DNA of 64,000 bases from contig NZ_CP126980.1 of NCBI RefSeq assembly GCF_030252345.1, positions 457,501 to 521,500 on the forward strand, written 5' to 3'. A program made the translations under genes and the position numbers. Positions 44,050-50,715 of the stretch are shown here, piece after piece. This DNA comes from Actinoplanes oblitus (GTDB lineage: Bacteria; Actinomycetota; Actinomycetes; Mycobacteriales; Micromonosporaceae). How positions within the stretch are numbered: the first letter of the stretch is position 1; the number at the start of each line of letters is the position of its first letter. Below the pieces are notes generated by a model. That model did no database searches. It was not told the origin of the DNA and saw only the letters and a list, made by a program, of their open reading frames with translations.

Positions 44050-44190
44050 TCACCGCGGCTCCCGCTCGAGTTCTTGCCTCATCGCGGTTCGCGCTCGCGT
44101 TCCTGCCTCATCGCGGTTCGCGATCGAGTTCTTGTGTCACCGCGCTTCGCGATCGCGTTCTTGTTTCATCGCGGTTCGCGCTCGAGGGCG
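44050..44190. repeat. 29-bp tandem array running into the sugar kinase 3' end
   Basis: Four and a half or more units of 29 bp (starts near 44050, 44079, 44108, 44137, 44166), each of the pattern TCAYCGCGGTTCGCGCTCGAG plus TTCTTGCC-like filler. The last unit is the final codons and stop of the kinase gene on the minus strand (LERE-PR-stop). The array fills most of the 193-bp gap to heme oxygenase. Confidence 0.85.
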
Positions 44191-45038
44191 GCCAGCCGGG
44201 CAGCGGCCTCGGCCGGGTCGCCGGCCGAGGTGACGGTGGTGCCCCGGGAGCGCAGGGTGCCGAGCAGGCCGTCGCGAACCGGGGTGTCAGCGGTCAGCAG
44301 GCTGCCGGCCAGCACCACCGGACCGGGGGAGCCGAGGCTGTCCAGGGTGCGGACCAGCCGCCGGACGGCGTCCGCCACGATCGCCGACGCGTCCGGGTCG
44401 TCGGCCCGGGCCGCCGCGCAGACCACCGGGGCCAGGGCGGTGATGTCGTCCAGGGGCAGGGCCTGTGCCCAGCGGACCAGTTCGTCGGCGGAGGTCACCC
44501 CGGCATGCGCGGCGACCGCGACGGCGAGCGGGGAGCCGAAGTCGCGGGCGGCCGAGCGGACCGCCCGCAGGCCCAGCCAGCGGCCGGAACCCTCGTCGCC
44601 GAGCAGCCAGCCCAGCCCGTCGGCGACCCGCGCGACGGTCAGCCGCTCGATCCGGGCGGCGACGGCACCGGTGCCGGCGATCAGCACCGCGCCGGACGGT
44701 TCCCGGGTGCCGGCCGCGAACGCGGTGACCACGTCGCCGACCACGGTCATCGGGCAGGTCAGGCCGAGTCCGGTCCACATGCGGCGGAAGCGCTCGCCGA
44801 CGACCGGGTCGGCCAGGGCGCTGGTGCCGGAGAGGCCGAGCACGCCGGCGCGTACCGAAAGCGGCGGACGGTGACCCAGAGCCTGCCGGATCGCTGAGGC
44901 GATCTCCTCGACCGCCGCGGTCCCGGCCGAGATCGGATTGCCCGGCCCGGCCAGCCCCCGGCCGACCACACCGGACGGTCCGGCGAGCACCGCGCGGGAC
45001 GCGGTGCCGCCGGCGTCCACCCCCAACACCAGCTCCAT
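44166..45038 (-). CDS. BadF/BcrAD-type sugar kinase, probable N-acetylglucosamine kinase
   Basis: 290 residues. Actin-like ATPase fold with phosphate-1 motif GVDAGGTASRAVLAG, phosphate-2/adenosine regions GAVLIAGTGAVAARI and GLGWLLGDEGSGRWLG, as in bacterial and human GlcNAc kinases. It would phosphorylate an amino sugar in the cytosol. Start 45038 (MELVLG) is chosen as the natural N-terminus; ATG 45056 adds six residues. Divergent from a SIS-domain sugar-phosphate protein over 170 bp containing an inverted repeat, a common pairing in amino-sugar use. Confidence 0.86.
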   Translation of the reverse strand: MELVLGVDAGGTASRAVLAGPSGVVGRGLAGPGNPISAGTAAVEEIASAIRQALGHRPPLSVRAGVLGLSGTSALADPVVGERFRRMWTGLGLTCPMTVVGDVVTAFAAGTREPSGAVLIAGTGAVAARIERLTVARVADGLGWLLGDEGSGRWLGLRAVRSAARDFGSPLAVAVAAHAGVTSADELVRWAQALPLDDITALAPVVCAAARADDPDASAIVADAVRRLVRTLDSLGSPGPVVLAGSLLTADTPVRDGLLGTLRSRGTTVTSAGDPAEAAARLAALEREPR

Positions 45039-45054
45039 GCCGATAGATCGAAGC

Positions 45055-45101
45055 ATGAAAATTCGTTGTTGACTAGGCGCGAACGTAGTCGTAATTTTCA
45101 T
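45055..45101. promoter_or_regulatory. ATGAAAATT inverted repeat in the kinase/SIS divergent promoter
   Basis: ATGAAAATT (45055-45063) and AATTTTCAT (45093-45101) are perfect 9-bp inverted arms 29 bp apart; a third partial copy (ATGAAAA) follows at 45117. AT-rich palindromic arms stand out in this GC-rich DNA. Operator function for both divergent genes is inferred; no regulator is adjacent. Confidence 0.45.
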
Positions 45102-45207
45102 CGGCAACAGCGGTCGATGAAAAGGATGACCGACGGGATCGGTGCTCCGGCCCGAATCGTCCCGAACATCCCGGCTTCGTCGACGCGGGGCGCACGAAAG
45201 GACACCA

Positions 45208-45960
45208 GTGAGCGTCACCAGCAGCGACTTCCTGTACCAGGTCCGAACCGTGCTGGACCGGGTCGGCGCCGGTCAGGCCGACGAGAAACGACGTGCCGCC
45301 GAGCTGCTCACCACGACGGTACGTAACGGGGGCGTGATCCAGGCCTTCGGCTGCGGCCACTCCGAGGCGCTCGCCATGGAGATCGCCGGCCGGGCCGGAG
45401 GCCTGGTTCCGACCAACCGGATCGCGTTGCGCGACATCGTGCTCTACGGCGGTGACCCGCTCGACGTGCTCGCCGACCCGATGGTGGAGCGCGGCACCGC
45501 CATCGCCCACCGGCTCTACGAGCTCGCCCCGATCAAGCCGGACGACGCGTTCGTGATCGCCTCGAACTCCGGGATCAACGGCGCTGTCGTCGAGATGGCG
45601 CTGCTGGTCAAGGAGCGCGGCCACCCGCTCATCGCGATCACCTCGGCGGCGCACTCGGCCGGCGTCGCGTCCCGGCACCCGGGCGGACGCAAGCTCGGCG
45701 AGATCGCGGACGTGGTGCTGGACAACGGGGCGCCGTACGGCGACGCGACCCTCCCGCTCCCGGGCGGCGGCGCGGTCGGCGCGGTCTCCTCGATCACCGC
45801 GGCGCTGCTCGCCCAGCAGCTCGTCACGGACGTGGTCGCCAACCTGCTCGCGGCGGGCATCGACCCGCCGGTCTACCTGTCGGACAACGTGCCCGGCGGC
45901 AAGGAACACAACGCCGAACTGGAGGCGCGGTACGCGGGGCGCATCCGGCGCACCGCCTAG
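45208..45960 (+). CDS. SIS-domain sugar-phosphate protein (UPF0309 type)
   Basis: 250 residues forming a single SIS domain: GVIQAFGCGHSEALAMEIAGRAGGL near the N-terminus, DDAFVIASNSGINGAVVEMALLVKERGHPLIAITS in the middle. It lacks a DNA-binding or amidotransferase domain. SIS proteins bind or isomerise phosphorylated sugars. Divergent from the BadF-type kinase, so it probably handles the same phosphorylated amino sugar. GTG start has GAAAGGA upstream. Confidence 0.88.
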   Translation: MSVTSSDFLYQVRTVLDRVGAGQADEKRRAAELLTTTVRNGGVIQAFGCGHSEALAMEIAGRAGGLVPTNRIALRDIVLYGGDPLDVLADPMVERGTAIAHRLYELAPIKPDDAFVIASNSGINGAVVEMALLVKERGHPLIAITSAAHSAGVASRHPGGRKLGEIADVVLDNGAPYGDATLPLPGGGAVGAVSSITAALLAQQLVTDVVANLLAAGIDPPVYLSDNVPGGKEHNAELEARYAGRIRRTA

Positions 45961-46095
45961 ATGAGAGCCCGGTACGTCCCTGGCGCGGGGTCTGGCCACC
46001 CTGTCGGTCAGCCAGGACTACCGCTTTCCAACAGCACCTCCCGCACCGGGATGACCACCGGCGCGGTCAAGTAGCTCCTCGGAAAGGAGTCCCCC

Positions 46096-47280
46096 GTGCT
46101 TGGCAAGAGATTCGCTGGGATAGCCGTGGCCGTGCTGGCCGCTTCGGGCATCGTCGCCCTGAGTTCCGGTGCTCCCGCCGCGGCCGCGGACTGCGGCTAT
46201 CTGTTCGACGACTTCCACTACAACTCCTCCTCGGACGCGGCGCTGACCGCTAACGGCTGGACGCCGCGCAGCTACAGCGGCGGCCCGGGCGTCGCCGGGG
46301 CCACCTGGTCACCCGCCAACATCACCTTCCCCAGCGCCAACGGCGACAAGGTCGCGCAGCTCACCGCGTACACCGACGGCACCGCGGCCGGGACCGGGCA
46401 CGCCGAGCTGTACTCCACCCAGAAGCGGTACCTGGAGGGCACCTACGCCAGCCGGATCCGGTTCAGCGACGCGCCGGTGTCGGGCGCCGACGGCGACCAC
46501 ATCAACGAGACGTTCTTCACGATCAGCCCGCTGAACGGGGATCTCGACCCGACCTACAGCGAGCTGGACATCTCCGAGTACCTGCCGAACGGGGGCTGGG
46601 GCGAGACCGGGCCGATCAACTATCAGACGACCTGGTACACCTACCGCAACGACCCCTGGTACGCCGACAACCTGCACTCCTCGCAGCGGTCCAGTCTGGA
46701 CGGCTGGCACGACCTGGTCGCCCAGGTGGCGAACGGGCACGTCGTCTACTGGATCGACGGGATCCAGGTCGGCGACCACGGCGGGAAGTACTTCCCGCGC
46801 CAGACGATGACAATCAACTGGAACCTGTGGTTCATCGACCTGGCCACCCACACCGGCGCGAAGAGCACCTACAACCAGCAGGTGGACTGGGTGCTGTTCG
46901 CGAAGAACCAGGTCCTGTCGCCGGCACAGGCCACCGCGCAGGCGGCCGGTTACCGGTCGGGCGGGACCGCGTTCCTGGACACCGTCGCCTCCGGCGGCAC
47001 CTGCTCCAACCCGAGCACGCCGCCGGTGACCCCGTCCTCGACGCCGCCCTCCTCACCGCCCACCTCGCAGCCGCCGGCGACCGGCTGCTCGGACGCGCCG
47101 GAGTGGTCCTTCAGTTCGGTCTACCTGGGCGGCAACCTGGTGAAACACGAGAAGAGCAAGTACGGCGACCCGAACGGCCCGGCCTCGGGCCAGGGTAAGC
47201 ACCTGTGGAAGGCGCGGTACTGGACGCAGGGCTCGGAGCCCGGCTGGACCGAGCAGTGGCAGGACCTCGGCCCCTGTTGA
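46096..47280 (+). CDS. secreted GH16 beta-glucanase with C-terminal chitin-binding-like module
   Basis: 394 residues. Signal peptide (about 1-32), GH16 jelly-roll domain with the catalytic SELDISEYL (nucleophile E156, D158, acid/base E161), a Pro/Thr/Ser linker (about 303-330), and a C-terminal ~60-residue module (APEWSFSSVYLGGNLVKHE... HLWKARYWTQGSEPGW) with the aromatic pattern of CBM5/12. Likely an endo-beta-1,3(4)-glucanase acting on fungal or plant walls. GTG start with AAAGGAG upstream; terminator 12 bp after the stop. Confidence 0.92.
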   Translation: MLGKRFAGIAVAVLAASGIVALSSGAPAAAADCGYLFDDFHYNSSSDAALTANGWTPRSYSGGPGVAGATWSPANITFPSANGDKVAQLTAYTDGTAAGTGHAELYSTQKRYLEGTYASRIRFSDAPVSGADGDHINETFFTISPLNGDLDPTYSELDISEYLPNGGWGETGPINYQTTWYTYRNDPWYADNLHSSQRSSLDGWHDLVAQVANGHVVYWIDGIQVGDHGGKYFPRQTMTINWNLWFIDLATHTGAKSTYNQQVDWVLFAKNQVLSPAQATAQAAGYRSGGTAFLDTVASGGTCSNPSTPPVTPSSTPPSSPPTSQPPATGCSDAPEWSFSSVYLGGNLVKHEKSKYGDPNGPASGQGKHLWKARYWTQGSEPGWTEQWQDLGPC

Positions 47281-47292
47281 TCCCCGGTGAAG

Positions 47293-47323
47293 ACGGCGGG
47301 GCGCATCCGATGCGCCCCGCCGT
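47293..47323. terminator. GH16 terminator
   Basis: Perfect 14-bp stem ACGGCGGGGCGCAT / ATGCGCCCCGCCGT with loop CCG, 12 bp past the GH16 stop, followed by TCACTGT. Confidence 0.85.
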
Positions 47324-47444
47324 TCACTGTCCGCGCTCGCTGAGCCGCCAGCCGATCGACCACCGCAATCGACCGAAGCTCCGCGGCGACCCTGGCAACG
47401 CCTCCTCGCGGGTTTTGTCATACCCGGGTGCTTCGATGCGGGGC

Positions 47445-47891
47445 ATGGGTGCTTCCGGTTGGAGTTACTACGTCGCGTACCAGCCCGATCTGGGCCGGGC
47501 GCTCGACGAGCTGCGCACTAGGGTCTTCCGCGACGGCGATTACTGGTGGGCCGAGCCTTATGAGCTGGGCAAGTCCGCGAGCGACTTCCCGGACCGGCCA
47601 CGGACCGAACAGGAGCTGTGGGCCTCCGAGGCCGTGCAGGAGAGCGGGACCCACTCGATCCTGGATGTCCACGGGATGGTCGCGCCCGGCGAGAAACCCG
47701 GCTTCGGCACCGTCGAGCCGGTCACCGAGGCCGAGGCGCTGGCCACCGCGGGGGTGGCCAAGCTGACCCGGGCGCACGTCGCGGCGATCGACGATCTCGC
47801 CAGCCAGCGCTGGTTCGGCCGCTGTGCCGTCCTGCACGACGACGCCGGCAGCCCGTCGGAGATCTACTTCTGGGGCTTCTCCGGCGACTGA
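47445..47891 (+). CDS. conserved hypothetical protein
   Basis: 148 residues beginning MGASGWSYYVAYQPDLGRALDELRTRVFRDGDYWW. Proteins of this kind occur widely in streptomycetes and relatives, but I know no function. No signal peptide or membrane segment. A central HSILDVHGM and a C-terminal DLASQRWFGRCAVLHDDAGSPSEIYFWGFSGD look like a compact alpha/beta fold. ATG 47436 is an alternative start. It stands apart from the ESX-like operon that begins 118 bp later. Confidence 0.75.
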   Translation: MGASGWSYYVAYQPDLGRALDELRTRVFRDGDYWWAEPYELGKSASDFPDRPRTEQELWASEAVQESGTHSILDVHGMVAPGEKPGFGTVEPVTEAEALATAGVAKLTRAHVAAIDDLASQRWFGRCAVLHDDAGSPSEIYFWGFSGD

Positions 47892-48008
47892 GCGGCACCC
47901 CGGCGCGTGCCAAGGTGCCGGCCTCGGCGCCATGGGTTGAACCGATCGCACCCGTTTCGGCGTGGGCTTGAGCAAGGAGCCCAGTCCACGCGACGGGAGG
48001 TGCGGACC

Positions 48009-48392
48009 GTGCGGTTCGATCCGGAGGACGACCTGCGGGCCTTTCAGGCACAGGTCGAGGAGCGTACGCGGCAGAGCCTTCAGTTCAGTGCCGACCTGGA
48101 GGCGATGGAGGTCACCGAGCACGCGCCGGGCGGTGCGGTCACCGTCCGGATCAACTCGGCCGGTGGGCTGGCGGATCTGGAGTTCCATCCCGAGGCCGAT
48201 CGGGTGTCCCGGCAGGAGCTGGCGCGCCTGGTGCTCGAGACGTCCCGCCGGGCGCAGGCCCGGCTGGCCGAGCGGGTCGGTGAGATGGTGCGGGCGGTCT
48301 ACGGGACGGACTCCGGCACGGCGGCGCTGATCAACGAGGCGTACGCGAAGCGGTACCCGGGCCGCGTCGAGGAGCAGGAGCGGCGCCGATGA
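48009..48392 (+). CDS. YbaB/EbfC-family protein
   Basis: 127 residues. Two long helices around a three-strand sheet, with the family core MEVTEHAPGGAVTVRINSAGGLADLEF. YbaB proteins bind DNA as dimers, but in actinobacteria diverged members are routinely found upstream of WXG100/ESX-type genes and may act there as chaperones. GTG at 48009 has GGGAGG 12 bp upstream. First gene of a four-gene set with overlapping stops and starts. Confidence 0.85.
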   Translation: MRFDPEDDLRAFQAQVEERTRQSLQFSADLEAMEVTEHAPGGAVTVRINSAGGLADLEFHPEADRVSRQELARLVLETSRRAQARLAERVGEMVRAVYGTDSGTAALINEAYAKRYPGRVEEQERRR

Positions 48393-48697
48393 GCGTCGAC
48401 ATTTCACCCGACGAGGTGCGCCGGCATGCCCGGGACGTCGACGAGGTCGGTCGCATGCTCGACGAGGTGCGGGCGGCGGGCGCGCGGATCCGGACGTCGA
48501 CCGGCGCGTACGGGTATCTGATCGGTCCCCTGTTCACGACCCGGTATCTGAATCCGCACGGGGACGAAGCCGTTGACGCGATGCGTAAGGCGGTCGACGG
48601 GATGCTGGCGCTCGCCGACGAGTTGCGCGCCATCGCCACCGCCTTCGAACGCACCGACCAGGAGGCCGCGGCCGAGTTGAGGGGGCGTGGTGAGTGA
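48389..48697 (+). CDS. type VII secretion-associated small helical protein
   Basis: 102 residues, all helical: SVDISPDEVRRHARDVDEVGRMLDEVRAAG... ADELRAIATAFERTDQEAAAELRG. This length, helix-turn-helix layout and the terminal ADELR...A..FE.TD pattern are those of EspC/WXG100-like ESX substrates, although the WxG turn reads YGYLIG. Start overlaps the YbaB stop (ATGA). Probable partner of the next protein. Confidence 0.8.
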   Translation: MSVDISPDEVRRHARDVDEVGRMLDEVRAAGARIRTSTGAYGYLIGPLFTTRYLNPHGDEAVDAMRKAVDGMLALADELRAIATAFERTDQEAAAELRGRGE

Positions 48698-49715
48698 CGC
48701 GTTCGCCATCTCGCGCCCGCCCCTGACGGCGCCACCGGCGGAGACCAAATGGTATGAAGGCGCCGGCATCCTCGAAGCGGCGATGGGCATGACTGACAGC
48801 TTCACGGCAGGTGACTGGTTCGCCGGTACCGGCAACTTCGCTGTCCTGGGACTGAGTGCCCTCGGTGCGGTCATCGACCCGTTCCAGGCGGTCTTCGCGG
48901 CGGGCGTCGGCTGGCTGATGGAACATCTCGAACTTCTGCGCCAGCCGTTGGACTGGTTGGCCGGCGACCCGAAAGAGATCGAGGGTCACGCGACGACCTG
49001 GCGCGAGATGCGAATCCGTACCTACAAGACGGTGGAGTTCTTCGCAGGCCAGGTCGCTTCCAACACGGCGTCCTGGGAAGCGGAGGCAATCACCACGTAC
49101 CGCGCGAAAGCAGCGGGAATGGCTGATGCCGTGCTCGCGCTCGGCGAGGTGGCCGGCGCCATGTCGGAGGCCACGCTGATCGCCGGGTCGATCGTGGGTG
49201 TGGTGCGCAACACCGTACGTGACCTGATCGCGGAGGTCGTCGGCGCGGCGATCTCGAAGGCGGTGCAGGCACTGCTGGTCGTGACGATTCCCAAGGTTCT
49301 GGCCGAAGTTGCGCTGCTGGTCGCCAAATACACCGGACGGATCACCCGGGTTCTGCAGCGACTCACCGAGGCCATCGCCGAGCTCGGCGGCAAACTTCCG
49401 ATGGTGGCGGCGGTCTGTTCCCGGGTCAGAACCCTCATGGACGATGCCGTCTTCGGGTCGGTGTTCCTGAACTCGGCCAAGCTGGCCGAGGCGGACGGTT
49501 ATCTCGCGGACAGTGAGGGCGCTCGGGCCGCGTTCAAGGCGGCATACCGGGCGTTCGACCAGGCCGACGAAGCCGTCTACGGTACGAAAGCAAAGGTCGC
49601 CGTGGATGCCCTGCGAGAAGGAATCAAGGGCAACAGCCTCCAGAACGGTAGTGCCACCGGAGATGCGATTCGCAAAGGCGGATCGGCGCAACCGCACATT
49701 GAAATTCCGCAATGA
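48690..49715 (+). CDS. putative ESX-associated effector-like protein
   Basis: 341 residues from GTG 48690 (GTG 48687 also possible), overlapping the previous stop by 8 bp. N-terminal 130 residues (FAVLGLSALGAVIDPFQAVFAAGVGWLMEHLELLRQPLDWLAGDPKEIEGHATTWREM) resemble WXG100-type helical regions with a W-x-x-M repeat; residues 135-260 are long Ala-rich helices with hydrophobic stretches; the tail (about 290-341) is short and polar. No enzyme or toxin motif is seen. Context suggests a secreted or membrane-inserted ESX substrate. Confidence 0.72.
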   Translation: MSDAFAISRPPLTAPPAETKWYEGAGILEAAMGMTDSFTAGDWFAGTGNFAVLGLSALGAVIDPFQAVFAAGVGWLMEHLELLRQPLDWLAGDPKEIEGHATTWREMRIRTYKTVEFFAGQVASNTASWEAEAITTYRAKAAGMADAVLALGEVAGAMSEATLIAGSIVGVVRNTVRDLIAEVVGAAISKAVQALLVVTIPKVLAEVALLVAKYTGRITRVLQRLTEAIAELGGKLPMVAAVCSRVRTLMDDAVFGSVFLNSAKLAEADGYLADSEGARAAFKAAYRAFDQADEAVYGTKAKVAVDALREGIKGNSLQNGSATGDAIRKGGSAQPHIEIPQ

Positions 49716-49733
49716 GGTGCAAAGGGGTGCGTG

Positions 49734-50330
49734 ATGACTGATGAGAACCGCGCGGCCTACCGCAAGCGCCGCATGGCGGAGATCCTGGCGGAAGCCGAGG
49801 CCAACCGTGCCCGGTCGCGTGCTGCGCGGAAGGCGGCGGAGGCGGTCGAGTATGGGCCTCTCGCGTGGTTGCGCACTGTCCTGTTGGCTCTTGGTCTCTT
49901 GGCCGTCTCATTCCTGCTGATAGCCACCGCGATGACCGTCTCCCGCTTCACCGGTGCCGACTTCGCCGACGCTGATCGGACCGGGGTGGCCACGGTCGAG
50001 CGCTGCGAGCGTCGCGGGCCCGTCAGTCTGAGTGGATTCGGCTATTACAACGTCTGCACCGTGTCGATCGGATGGAGTGGAAGGTCCTCCGTGAAGATCG
50101 ACAAGCCGGGTTTCTTCACTGACGAGAAACCCGGTGACACCTTCACGATCGGCGAGAACCCGGGCAGCCGGGGCCGTGTCGGGTATTCCCGTGCCGAGGT
50201 ACCCGATCGTGGGTGGGTCACCTTCATCGGCGTGGTGATCTTCGGCGCCGGCCTGATTCCCGTCCTCTTCGTTGTCGCCCTCGTTTGGGAGGGGATGCGG
50301 AGGCTGTTCCGCCGTCGGCAACGTCCGTGA
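49734..50330 (+). CDS. two-helix membrane protein, DUF6346-like
   Basis: 198 residues. Basic cytosolic N-terminus (RAAYRKRRMAEILAEAEANRARSRAARKAAEAVE), TM1 (about 47-70), an external loop with two cysteines (VERCERRGPVSLSGFGYYNVCTVSIGW) likely forming a disulphide, then TM2 (about 163-187) and a basic tail. The loop pattern matches a small membrane family that often follows ESX-type substrate genes in Micromonosporaceae. Last gene of the four-gene set; function unknown. Confidence 0.75.
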   Translation: MTDENRAAYRKRRMAEILAEAEANRARSRAARKAAEAVEYGPLAWLRTVLLALGLLAVSFLLIATAMTVSRFTGADFADADRTGVATVERCERRGPVSLSGFGYYNVCTVSIGWSGRSSVKIDKPGFFTDEKPGDTFTIGENPGSRGRVGYSRAEVPDRGWVTFIGVVIFGAGLIPVLFVVALVWEGMRRLFRRRQRP

Positions 50331-50384
50331 GGGGCGCGCGACACACCATGTGGCGTTGCGCTGCGTGTGGCGTACCCATATATA

Positions 50385-50585
50385 GTCTGCGATCGCAGCT
50401 GGTTCGGCCGCTCCCCGGAGCGGCCGAGGCAAGAGGGAATCCGGTGTGAGACCGGGACTGCCCCGCAGCGGTGAGTGGGAACGACCGCCGTCATGAAGCA
50501 CTGGGCCGGGGAGGCCTGGGAAGCGACGGCCAGTAGGCATGAGCGATGCGCCCGCGAGTCCGAAGACCTGCCAGCGCGCCGCACG
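50385..50585 (+). promoter_or_regulatory. adenosylcobalamin riboswitch controlling nrdAB
   Basis: Core elements occur in order: AAGAGGGAATCCGGTG, GAGACCGGGACTGCCCCGC, GTGAGTGGGAACGA, TGAAGCACTGGG, CCTGGGAAGCGACGGCCAGTA, and the B12 box GAGTCCGAAGACCTGCC (50556-50572). Such a riboswitch is known to shut off the class Ia nrdABS operon in Streptomyces when coenzyme B12 is present. The 385-bp gene-free leader (50331-50715) is otherwise taken by a GC-rich expression platform with an inverted repeat around 50625-50665. Confidence 0.95.
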
Positions 50586-50715
50586 CGACCGTGTGCGGCG
50601 GTCGAAGGCCGCGTGGGACGGCCGACGCCTCGTGCTCCGCGCATGCCCGCATGCCCGGAGGCTGGTGTCTTCCCGCGCGTGCTCCGGCCGTGTTGACTCG
50701 CGAGGGAAGAGGGCC

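Noticed and set aside
50539..50715. Upstream extension of the nrdA frame
   Set aside because: It lies in the cobalamin riboswitch. ATG 50716 has its own ribosome binding site and begins the ATP-cone domain.
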